Of a stretch of 64,000 nucleotides of DNA, positions 8,818 to 16,458 are shown piece after piece. Each line of letters starts with the position of its first letter. Position 1 is the stretch's first letter. The notes under the pieces were generated by a model, which saw only the letters and a list, made by a program, of their open reading frames with translations, was not told where the DNA came from and did not search any database. This stretch comes from Mesorhizobium erdmanii USDA 3471. Its GTDB lineage: Bacteria; Pseudomonadota; Alphaproteobacteria; Rhizobiales; Rhizobiaceae. The stretch is from the NCBI RefSeq assembly GCF_000472705.1, contig NZ_AXAE01000011.1, forward strand, positions 186,001 through 250,000, given 5' to 3'. A program made the position numbers and the translations under genes.

Positions 8818-10191
8818 TCAACGCCGCGCCCTGCCATCGAACTGCCGAACCTCGCCGTCACCACCGGAAAGAATGCGCTGCGGATTGCGGCTGAGATCCG
8901 TGACCGCCTCCTCGATGCGGCTGATCGAGCGGCGGCTGTCCTGCACCAGCGCCTCGACATTCGACAGGCCCTGGCCCGAGAAACGCGCCAGATTGTCGGT
9001 GATAACGCCAAGCCGCGCATTCAGCGTGTCGGCAACCTGCTTGAACGATTTCAGAGTATCCCTGGCGTCGGCCATCACACCGTCGGCCTGCCCCGAGCCG
9101 AGCAAGGTATCGACCCTGGCGAGGATGCCGTCGACGCGCACCGAGGCATCGTTGAGCCGCTGCGCCAGCTGCTTGGCGTCCTTGATCGTCTGGTCGATGT
9201 CGTCGGCCCGGCCGGCGATCTTGTCGGTCACTTTGGCAATGTCGGCGGCGGCTTTGTCCGCACTTTCGCTGGCCTTCTGGATGTTGGCGAGCGCCGTTCG
9301 CACCTGTGCCGGATCGATGCCGTCAAGCACGCCGTCGACCTTGTTCAGCGTACCCTGCGTCTGTTTGGCGAAATCATTGACCGATCCGACCGCCGTATCG
9401 ACATTCTTTATCACGCCGTCGAGCTGTTGCGAGGTTTGCTTGAGGTTCGCGGTCACCGTGTCGACGTTGGCGACGATGCTCTTGATCTTGTCTCGGTCGA
9501 CGGCATTGAGCAGGCCTTCCGCCGCCTTCAGCGTGCCATCGAGCTTGCCGGACACGCCCTTCAGTTCGTCAGACAGCGCGCTGACGCTGGACAGGAACTT
9601 GTCGATGCCGTCGGCATTCTTGGCCAGCGCATCGGAGAATGTCTGCGCGTTCTGGACAGTCTGCGTCAGCGGCCCGCGAACATCCTTGGTGAAGCCTTCG
9701 AGTTCCGAAAGCACCTTGTCGGCACGGGTGAAGATGTTCTGCGCCGTCTGCAACAGGTTGGTCACGGCGGATGGGTTGGCGACGATCTCGGCGACCTTGC
9801 CTTCCTTCTCGGCCTGGTCGAGGAGTTTGATTTCCTTGGGGTCGGCGCCCTTGAGTTCGATATTCGCCTGGCCGGTGAGGTTGGCAAGGCCGAGATCGGC
9901 CTGCGTCGACTTGGTGATCGGTGTCAGCCGGTCGATTTCGGTGTCCGCTATGGCGACGGTCGGATTGTCGAGGTCGAGATAAACGCGCTTGACCACACCG
10001 ACCTTGACGCCGTTGAACAGCACCAGACTGCCGGGACCGAGGCCGGAGGCCGAACCTGGAATGCGCACGCGCAGCACCGCGGTCTCGCCCCTGTCACCGA
10101 TCGCCGCCGTCCAATAGACGAACGCGAAAGCACCCAGGATCGCAACAAGCGTGAAAATGCCGACAATGACGTAGTTGGCTCTGGTTTCCAT
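8818..10191 (-). CDS. mlaD: MlaD family MCE-domain lipid transport protein
   Basis: A 457-residue protein with an N-terminal membrane anchor (NYVIVGIFTLVAILGAFAFV, about residues 6-25), a single MCE domain (about 40-120, including GLGPGSLVLFNGVKVGVV) and a long helical C-terminal tail rich in heptad-like D/N/V/K residues. MCE proteins form hexameric rings in the inner membrane or periplasm and bind lipids as the substrate-handling part of MlaFEDB-type transporters. It follows the mlaF-like ATPase gene by 14 bp and precedes the lipoprotein gene. The tail is much longer than in E. coli MlaD (183 aa), which is usual for alphaproteobacterial members. It might span part of the periplasm. Confidence 0.85.
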   Translation of the reverse strand: METRANYVIVGIFTLVAILGAFAFVYWTAAIGDRGETAVLRVRIPGSASGLGPGSLVLFNGVKVGVVKRVYLDLDNPTVAIADTEIDRLTPITKSTQADLGLANLTGQANIELKGADPKEIKLLDQAEKEGKVAEIVANPSAVTNLLQTAQNIFTRADKVLSELEGFTKDVRGPLTQTVQNAQTFSDALAKNADGIDKFLSSVSALSDELKGVSGKLDGTLKAAEGLLNAVDRDKIKSIVANVDTVTANLKQTSQQLDGVIKNVDTAVGSVNDFAKQTQGTLNKVDGVLDGIDPAQVRTALANIQKASESADKAAADIAKVTDKIAGRADDIDQTIKDAKQLAQRLNDASVRVDGILARVDTLLGSGQADGVMADARDTLKSFKQVADTLNARLGVITDNLARFSGQGLSNVEALVQDSRRSISRIEEAVTDLSRNPQRILSGGDGEVRQFDGRARR

Positions 10192-10205
10192 TGCTTCACT
10201 TATGG

Positions 10206-11027
10206 CTATGCACGTGCGGCAAGATCAAGTTGTCGGGCGCGCTTTCCGCGGAAATAAGACTTTACCCACGGTTCCTCGCTCTTCAGCATGTCGTCTATGG
10301 TGCCTTCGACCAGCACTTTCTTGTTGCCGAGCACGGCAACGCGGTCACAAGCCGTGAACAGCGTGTCGAGGTCGTGCGTGACCATGTAGACGGTCAGGTC
10401 CATCGTATCGCGCAGCTTGACGACCAGTTCGTCGAACTCCGCCGCGCTGATCGGATCGAGGCCCGACGTCGGCTCGTCGAGAAAGACGATGTCCGGATCG
10501 AGTGCCAAGGCGCGCGCAAGTGCTACGCGCTTGATCATGCCGCCCGACAGCTCGGAGGGAAATTTCCGCGCCGCATCCGGCGGCAGCCCGACCAGCTCGA
10601 TCTTCAGCAGAGCCAGCTCGTCCATCAGCTTTTTCGGCAGGTCGAGATATTCGCGCATCGGCACCTGCACGTTCTCCTGCACGGTCAGGGCCGAAAACAG
10701 CGCGCCATGCTGGAACAGCACGCCAAGCCGCATGTCGACGCGAAGGCGCTCCATGTCGCTCGCTTTATCGACATCGACGCCGAACAACTTGATCGTTCCG
10801 GATTGCTTGCGCAGCAGGCCAAGGATTGTACGCAACAGCACCGATTTGCCAGCACCCGAGGCGCCGACAAAGCCCAGTATCTCGCCGCGCCTGATGTCGA
10901 GGGACAGCTTGTCGAGGATGAGCTTGTCGTCAAGGGACACCGTGATGTCGTGCGCGGAAAGCACGATATCGCCCTCGTCCGCGTTGCCGACCGCTGTGCT
11001 CGCCAGCTTCCTGTCTCGCAGCTTCAT
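10206..11027 (-). CDS. mlaF: Mla-type phospholipid ABC transporter ATPase
   Basis: A protein of about 273 residues with a complete ABC ATPase: Walker A GASGAGKS, signature LSGGMIKRVALARA, Walker B DIVFLDEPTSGLD and the switch histidine in VTHDLD. The Q-loop region FQHGALFSALTVQENV is typical of the MlaF/Ttg2A subfamily. The ATG at 11027 is favoured because it lies just after the stop codon of the permease gene (translational coupling). An upstream in-frame start at 11069 would lie inside mlaE. It would power lipid transport between the two membranes together with the adjacent MlaE-like permease and MlaD-like MCE protein. Confidence 0.9.
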   Translation of the reverse strand: MKLRDRKLASTAVGNADEGDIVLSAHDITVSLDDKLILDKLSLDIRRGEILGFVGASGAGKSVLLRTILGLLRKQSGTIKLFGVDVDKASDMERLRVDMRLGVLFQHGALFSALTVQENVQVPMREYLDLPKKLMDELALLKIELVGLPPDAARKFPSELSGGMIKRVALARALALDPDIVFLDEPTSGLDPISAAEFDELVVKLRDTMDLTVYMVTHDLDTLFTACDRVAVLGNKKVLVEGTIDDMLKSEEPWVKSYFRGKRARQLDLAARA

Positions 11028-11028
11028 C

Positions 11029-12216
11029 TCAGAACTCGATCGCTGCGTAGAAGATGGCGAAAAGCCCATCCAGGATGATGACGATAAAGATCGACTTCAC
11101 CACCGACGCTGTCACGTGCTGGCCGAGCGATTCGGCGCTGCCGCCGACCTTCATACCCTCGACCGAGGCGATCGTGCCAATGATCATGGCCATGAAGGGC
11201 GCCTTGATCAGGCCGGCAAAGATGGTGCTGAGGTCGATGGCGACGCGCAGCCGGTCGATAAACGCCGCCGGGGTGATGCCGGAATAAAGCCAGGCGGCGG
11301 CCATACCGCCGCCAAGTGCGGCGAAATTGGCGATGATGGTCAGGCAAGGCAAGGCGATGACAAGCGCGACCAGCCGCGGAAACACAAGAACGCCGATCGG
11401 GTTGAGGCCGATGACCTTCAGCGCGTCGACCTCCTCACGCATCTTCATCGAGCCGATCTCAGCGGTGATCGCGCTGCCGGAGCGGCCGGCGATCATGATG
11501 GCCGTCATCAGCACGCCGAGCTCGCGCAGGATCAGCACGCCGACCAGGTCGACGACCAGCAGGTCGGCGCCGAAATAGCTGAGCTGGTAGGCGCCTTGCT
11601 GGGCGACGATGGCTCCAACGATCGCCGACATCAGCACAACCACCGGAATGGCGCCGACCCCCATGCGATCGATCTGGTTGAAAATCGCCGCCGGGTTGAC
11701 GCCGTGGCCGCGGCCGAGCTTCATCTGCGCGCCGCGAATGGTGGCACCCAGAATATTCATCGAAGCGAGGAAATCGTCACGCATCTCGTAGACGCGTCGG
11801 CCGATCAGCTCCAGTGCCCGAATGACGATGTTGGGCGGTCGCTCCGGCCCGGATTCGGGCTCGCGCCGGACAGCTTCGGCGACCGCGTCGAGCAGGATGG
11901 AAGCGATCTCGCTTTGGCCCTGCATCCGAACCTCGACGTTCTTCTTCTCGAAGGCGCTGACCAGCCGGTCGATCAGCCAGGCACCAGCGGTGTCGATCTT
12001 CTCGATATGAGAAAGATCCAGCGCCAAGGTCTTGAAGCCGCTTCGTTTCTCGATGCTGCGCATGTCGGCGTCGATCAGCGCCACGGTCCGCGTCGTCCAG
12101 ATTCCGGAAAACGCGCAGCCGAGAACGCCGCCCTCCTCGCCAACAGCCACACGCGGTTGGTGGTCAGCCTCCGAGGCGGCGGTGCCGCTTGCGTCGCGCT
12201 TGCCGATGGTCAACAT
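11029..12216 (-). CDS. mlaE: MlaE family lipid ABC transporter permease with N-terminal STAS domain
   Basis: A 395-residue protein. Residues about 30-120 resemble a STAS domain (ALDLSHIEKIDTAGAWLIDRL), and the remainder is the MlaE permease with five or so membrane segments and the conserved stretch ILRELGVLMTAIMIAGRSGS. In E. coli the STAS domain is a separate protein (MlaB). Here it is fused to the permease, which is common in alphaproteobacteria. The ATG at 12216 is chosen because anything upstream reads into the divergent gene. It is the first gene of the mla-like operon and is divergent from the racemase gene, with 78 bp between the starts. Confidence 0.9.
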   Translation of the reverse strand: MLTIGKRDASGTAASEADHQPRVAVGEEGGVLGCAFSGIWTTRTVALIDADMRSIEKRSGFKTLALDLSHIEKIDTAGAWLIDRLVSAFEKKNVEVRMQGQSEIASILLDAVAEAVRREPESGPERPPNIVIRALELIGRRVYEMRDDFLASMNILGATIRGAQMKLGRGHGVNPAAIFNQIDRMGVGAIPVVVLMSAIVGAIVAQQGAYQLSYFGADLLVVDLVGVLILRELGVLMTAIMIAGRSGSAITAEIGSMKMREEVDALKVIGLNPIGVLVFPRLVALVIALPCLTIIANFAALGGGMAAAWLYSGITPAAFIDRLRVAIDLSTIFAGLIKAPFMAMIIGTIASVEGMKVGGSAESLGQHVTASVVKSIFIVIILDGLFAIFYAAIEF

Positions 12217-12294
12217 GGCGTCCTGTTTAGCCTGATGGGTCCGACCTTGTCGATTTGCCGACAACCCTATCTCGCACAGCCGGAGCAGAAAAAT

Positions 12295-13278
12295 ATGGCG
12301 CGTGTCATTTCGGTTGAGGCGGAACGTTTTCCCATCGCCGGCACCTTTACCATTTCGCGCGGCTCCAAGACCGAGGCCGAGGTCATCACCTGCACGATCA
12401 GCCAGGATGGTCATAGCGGTCGCGGCGAATGCGTTCCCTACAAACGCTACGGCGAGACCATGGACGGCGTGCACGCCGCGATAGAGGCCATGCGCGAGCC
12501 GGTCGCCAGCGGCATCGGCCGCACCGCCCTGCTCGGCGCCATGCCGGCGGGAGCCGCCCGCAACGCCGTCGATTGCGCCCTGTGGGACCTCGAAGCCAAG
12601 ATCAGCGGCAAGCCGGTGGCGAACGCGATCTGGCCGGCTTCGCCGCATCCGCTCGAAACCGCCTACACGCTATCGCTGGGCGAACCCGAGGCGATGGCCG
12701 CCCAGGCCCGTGCCAACGCCGGACGACCGCTGCTGAAGGTCAAGATCGGCGGTGACAACGACATCGCCCGCATCCGGGCGGTGAGGCAGGCCGCGCCTCG
12801 AAGCCGAATCATCCTCGATGCCAACGAGGGCTGGACCGACGATAACATCGTCGCGAATCTCGCCTTTGCCGCGGAGCAAGGCATTGCGCTCGTCGAGCAG
12901 CCCCTGCCCGCCGGCCAGGACGAGATCCTGCGCCACATCGCGCATCCGCTGCCGATCTGCGCCGATGAAAGCGTGCATGAGGCGAAGAACCTTGAAACAC
13001 TGGTCGGCCTCTACGATGCCGTCAACATCAAGCTCGACAAGTCCGGCGGACTGACGGCGGCGCTCCTGCTGCGTGACCGCGCCCGCGAACTGGGGTTTGG
13101 CATCATGGTCGGCTGCATGGTCGGCACGTCGCTGGCGATGGCGCCGGCGGTGCTGCTCGCCCAGGACGCCGATTTCGTCGACCTCGACGGTCCGCTGCTA
13201 CTTGCCCGCGACCGTGTGCCGGGTCTCGTCTACCAGGGGTCGCTCGTTTCCCCCCCGGACCGGCAGCTTTGGGGCTGA
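12295..13278 (+). CDS. dgcA: Enolase-superfamily amino-acid racemase/dipeptide epimerase (DgcA-like)
   Basis: A 327-residue protein of the muconate-lactonising/dipeptide-epimerase branch of the enolase superfamily. Visible catalytic features are the KxK motif LLKVKIGG, metal ligands in ILDANEGW, LVEQPLP and CADES, and the second catalytic lysine in VNIKLDKSGG. Members racemise or epimerise the alpha-carbon of amino-acid derivatives: L-Ala-D/L-Glu epimerases, and the N-acetyl-D-Glu racemase DgcA, which this resembles in length. No dgcN-type neighbour is present, so the substrate is uncertain. The ATG at 12295 gives the usual family length. Its last 81 bp overlap the convergent MFS gene. Confidence 0.75.
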   Translation: MARVISVEAERFPIAGTFTISRGSKTEAEVITCTISQDGHSGRGECVPYKRYGETMDGVHAAIEAMREPVASGIGRTALLGAMPAGAARNAVDCALWDLEAKISGKPVANAIWPASPHPLETAYTLSLGEPEAMAAQARANAGRPLLKVKIGGDNDIARIRAVRQAAPRSRIILDANEGWTDDNIVANLAFAAEQGIALVEQPLPAGQDEILRHIAHPLPICADESVHEAKNLETLVGLYDAVNIKLDKSGGLTAALLLRDRARELGFGIMVGCMVGTSLAMAPAVLLAQDADFVDLDGPLLLARDRVPGLVYQGSLVSPPDRQLWG

Positions 13279-14463
13279 GCGCGCCGCAAATCCGATCAGC
13301 GCCAAGCCGACGATCGCGATCGGGATCATCGCCCAGAAACCATTGACGCCGAGACGGTCGTAGAGCGGGCCGGACGCAAGCGTGACGGCAGCCATGAAGA
13401 AGCCGTTGAAGAAATAGGCGATGCCTTGCGCGGCACCCGTACGCTCCTCGGAGACGGTCTCGGCGATCATTTTCTGCAGACCGATCAGCACCATCGCGAC
13501 CGACACCGAATGCAGCGACTGGACGGCGAAGAAGCCGGCTGTGCCCAGGCCGAACGGCCATACCAATGGAAAGATTATCCAGCGCACGATCGAGCCGATG
13601 CCGGCGATCGCCATCACCTTGACGACGGACACGGAGGCGAAAATACGATTGAAAAACAAAAACATGCAGACTTCGGACACGACCCCCCAGGCCCACAGGA
13701 GGCCGACCACGGAATCGCTGATGCCGATCGACTTCCAGTAGATGGAAACGAAGCCGTAGAGGAAGGCGTGGCTGGCGGTGATGATGCCGACGCCAAAGGT
13801 GAAGTAGAGGAAATAGGCGTTGAACAGGCTCGGCGCCGCGTGCTGGATTTCCGCCGCCGACAACGGCGAGGCCTTGCGCGGCCGCCCCATGCACGGCGCG
13901 AACAGGGCAGCGCCAAGCGCCGCGGCTAGCGCCAGGACTATGATCACCGGCACGGCTTTGGCTCCAGCCGCCGCCAGGATGAACCCGCCCACGACATTGG
14001 CGCAGAGATAGGAGATCGAACCCCATTTGCGCATAGCGGTGTAGTTCGAGCCGAAGCGGCGCACCCCGGACAACGCCAGCGAATCGGCCATGGGCGAGTG
14101 TGGCGTCCACACGATCGTCAAAAGCAGCGATACGACCAGCACGATCGCATAGGTCGCCGGCAGGAAATAGCCGGTCGATATGATCATCGTTGCCGCGACC
14201 AGCGCGATATAGACGTTGGCGCGGTCCTTCGCCCGGTCGGCAAGTGCCGTCAGCATCGGCGTCGTCACGACGCGCAGGAACATCGGCGCGGCAAGGATCA
14301 CGGCGATCTGTTCGGCGCCGAAACCTTTCGCCTGCAGCCACAGCGGAAAATAGGGCAGATGCGTGCCTTGCGACACGAACAACGTCGCGAAAATCAGACT
14401 CATGCGCAGTTCGAAATGGCGCGGCTTGACGAGCTGTTCTGGCGAAAGCGGCGGCAGGGACAT
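13198..14463 (-). CDS. MFS transporter (MFS_1-like, HcaT/LacY-like branch)
   Basis: About 421 residues with about 12 predicted membrane segments. The N-terminus reads FELRMSLIFATLFVSQGTHL, then LPYFPLWLQAKGFGAEQIAV, as in the HcaT/YcaD-type MFS_1-like family. Loop 2-3 holds the degenerate motif ALADRAKDRAN. The ATG at 14463 is preferred to a TTG four codons upstream. The substrate is unknown; the convergent racemase neighbour need not be functionally linked. The C-terminal 26 codons overlap the 3' end of the racemase gene on the other strand. Confidence 0.8.
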   Translation of the reverse strand: MSLPPLSPEQLVKPRHFELRMSLIFATLFVSQGTHLPYFPLWLQAKGFGAEQIAVILAAPMFLRVVTTPMLTALADRAKDRANVYIALVAATMIISTGYFLPATYAIVLVVSLLLTIVWTPHSPMADSLALSGVRRFGSNYTAMRKWGSISYLCANVVGGFILAAAGAKAVPVIIVLALAAALGAALFAPCMGRPRKASPLSAAEIQHAAPSLFNAYFLYFTFGVGIITASHAFLYGFVSIYWKSIGISDSVVGLLWAWGVVSEVCMFLFFNRIFASVSVVKVMAIAGIGSIVRWIIFPLVWPFGLGTAGFFAVQSLHSVSVAMVLIGLQKMIAETVSEERTGAAQGIAYFFNGFFMAAVTLASGPLYDRLGVNGFWAMIPIAIVGLALIGFAARSAPKLPVRGGNERPLVDETRHTVAGK

Positions 14464-14586
14464 GAATCGATCCAATTACGCCGCGTACGATCGGCCGGCG
14501 ACGTGGATCGAACCCTTAACATGGCGGAAAACCAGACGAAACCGGCTGGACCAATCGATCAACGTTAAAAACGTCGCGCCTTCCCC

Positions 14587-15399
14587 TCAGGCCGCCTGCC
14601 CGACCCGATCGATGAGCATCGGGATGAAGGGTTCGTCCAGCGACTCCGGCAGCACCTGCGCCCAGGTCAGGATTTCCATCCGGCCATCGAAGTGCTCGAC
14701 CACGGCCGTGCAGCTTTCCACCCAGTCGCCGGTGTTGATGTAGCGCACGTCATCGAAATTCTCGATCGCGGCATGGTGGATATGGCCGCAGATGACGCCA
14801 TCGACATGCGATCGGCGGGCCTCTTCGGTCAACACGGTCTGGAACGAGCCGATGAAATTGACGGCTTTCTTGACCTTGACCTTGGCCCAGGACGAGAACG
14901 ACCAGTAAGGCAGGCCGAGCAATTGGCGCAACCGCGTCACCACGCGGTTGACGATCATCGCCGTGTCATAGGCATGATCGCCGAGATAGGCGAGCCAGCG
15001 TTGATTGTGGACGACGGTGTCGAACTGGTCGCCATGGATGACGAGCATGCGCTTGCCGTCGGCTGTTTCATGGATGGCGCGGTCGGCGACGACGATGCCG
15101 CCGAAATGCACGCCCTGGAACTGGCGCGCGAATTCGTCGTGGTTGCCGGCGATATAGGTGATGTTGGCGCCCTTGCGGGCCTTGCGCAGCAATTTCTGCA
15201 CGACGTCATTGTGGCTTTGCGGCCAGTGCCAGCTCCGCCGCAGCCGCCAGCCGTCGACGATATCACCGACCAGATAGATGATGTCGGCATCGTGGTAGCG
15301 CAGGAAATCGATCAGGAATTCGGCCTTCGCCGCCTTCGAGCCGAGATGGACATCGGAAATGAACATGCTGCGGAAAGTGCGGGGCTCTTGGCCTGACAT
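14587..15399 (-). CDS. UDP-2,3-diacylglucosamine diphosphatase-like metallophosphoesterase
   Basis: A 270-residue calcineurin-like phosphoesterase with all metal-binding blocks: DVHLG, GDIVD, GNHDE, HGDQFD and GHIHH. Spacing and the phrases YLVGDIVDGWRLRR and NTGDWVESC match the LpxH-like family often annotated as UDP-2,3-diacylglucosamine diphosphatase. True lipid A synthesis in alphaproteobacteria usually uses LpxI at this step, so the substrate may be another phosphodiester or pyrophosphate near the membrane. It is monocistronic, 118 bp from the divergent SDR gene. Confidence 0.75.
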   Translation of the reverse strand: MSGQEPRTFRSMFISDVHLGSKAAKAEFLIDFLRYHDADIIYLVGDIVDGWRLRRSWHWPQSHNDVVQKLLRKARKGANITYIAGNHDEFARQFQGVHFGGIVVADRAIHETADGKRMLVIHGDQFDTVVHNQRWLAYLGDHAYDTAMIVNRVVTRLRQLLGLPYWSFSSWAKVKVKKAVNFIGSFQTVLTEEARRSHVDGVICGHIHHAAIENFDDVRYINTGDWVESCTAVVEHFDGRMEILTWAQVLPESLDEPFIPMLIDRVGQAA

Positions 15400-15517
15400 C
15401 GCGATTTCACCTTGCTTTCGCGCAGCCTATGCCCCGATTCATGCAACAACCGTATGACGGTTGCGATTGGTCCAGCCTAGGGACTAGCTTGCCGGGCAAA
15501 TCACAGGAGAAATCGTC

Positions 15518-16297
15518 ATGGATCTCGGTATCCGCGGGAAGAAGGCCATCGTCTGCGCTTCGAGCAAGGGGCTTGGAAAAGGCTGCGCCATGGCGCTGGC
15601 CGAGGCCGGTTGCGATATCGTCGTCAACGGCCGCAACGCCGAGCTGGTGGCGAAAACCGCCGCCGAGCTGCGCCAGCGCTATGGCGTGACGGTGACGGAA
15701 GTCGTCGGCGACGTTTCGAAGCCGGAGGTGCAGAAGGCGCTGCTCGCCGCCTGTCCCGAACCCGACATCCTGGTCAACAACAATGGCGGCCCGCCGCTTC
15801 GCGATTTCCGCGAGCTCGATCGCGCGAAGATCCTCGAAGGCGTCACCCAGAACATGGTGACGCCGATCGAACTGGTGCAGGCCGTTGTCGACGGCATGGC
15901 GAAGCGCGGCTTTGGCCGCATCGTCAACATCACCTCGCTGTCGGTCTACGTCCCTATCCCTGGCCTCGACCTGTCGTCGGGCGCGCGCGCCGGCCTGACC
16001 TCGTTCCTTGCCGGTGTGGCGAGAACGGTGATCGACCGCAACGTCACCATCAACAGCCTTCTGCCGGGCAAGCTCGACACCGACCGGCTGCGCGGTCCGC
16101 ATGAAGCCGGCACCGTGGAAGATCCAGCCGCGGCAGCCGCCCGCAAGACCCGCATCAGCGCCGACGTGCCGGCCAAGCGGCTCGGCACGCCGGAGGAGTT
16201 CGGCCAGATCTGCGCCTTCCTGTGCTCGGTCCATGCCGGCTATCTGACGGGCCAGAACATACCGGTCGATGGCGGTCTCTACGTCAGCGCCTTCTGA
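15518..16297 (+). CDS. SDR family oxidoreductase with non-canonical active site
   Basis: A 259-residue Rossmann-fold short-chain dehydrogenase/reductase. The nucleotide-binding turn reads ASSKGLGKG instead of the usual TGxxxGxG, and NNNGG replaces NNAG. ITSLS supplies the catalytic serine, but the YxxxK motif is replaced by a stretch reading LSSGARAGL, so both catalytic Tyr and Lys appear to be missing. The PVDGG motif near the C-terminus is typical of FabG-like proteins. This matches a known BKR-like SDR subgroup with an imperfect catalytic tetrad. Either the chemistry is altered or the protein is not a reductase. A Shine-Dalgarno-like AGGAG precedes the ATG. Confidence 0.8.
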   Translation: MDLGIRGKKAIVCASSKGLGKGCAMALAEAGCDIVVNGRNAELVAKTAAELRQRYGVTVTEVVGDVSKPEVQKALLAACPEPDILVNNNGGPPLRDFRELDRAKILEGVTQNMVTPIELVQAVVDGMAKRGFGRIVNITSLSVYVPIPGLDLSSGARAGLTSFLAGVARTVIDRNVTINSLLPGKLDTDRLRGPHEAGTVEDPAAAAARKTRISADVPAKRLGTPEEFGQICAFLCSVHAGYLTGQNIPVDGGLYVSAF

Positions 16298-16458
16298 TCA
16301 CCTTGGATGGCGAAACCGAAGAAAATCCGTCCAAGTAGCTGAAATAGATCGGATATTCCTGTCTCGCCAATGTGAAGCGCGATTGCGTCATTTGGCGTCT
16401 CGAAAAACCGCGGCCGCATGCTAAGAAGGGTTTGAGACAGAGCGCAGGGAGGGCCGGA

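Noticed and set aside
10417..12294. Long upstream extension of the racemase frame
   Set aside because: It is antisense to mlaE and mlaF, whose motifs are complete. The racemase domain starts at the ATG at 12295.
12217..12648. N-terminal extension of the mlaE frame
   Set aside because: It would be antisense to the racemase gene and has no similarity to MlaE or STAS domains.
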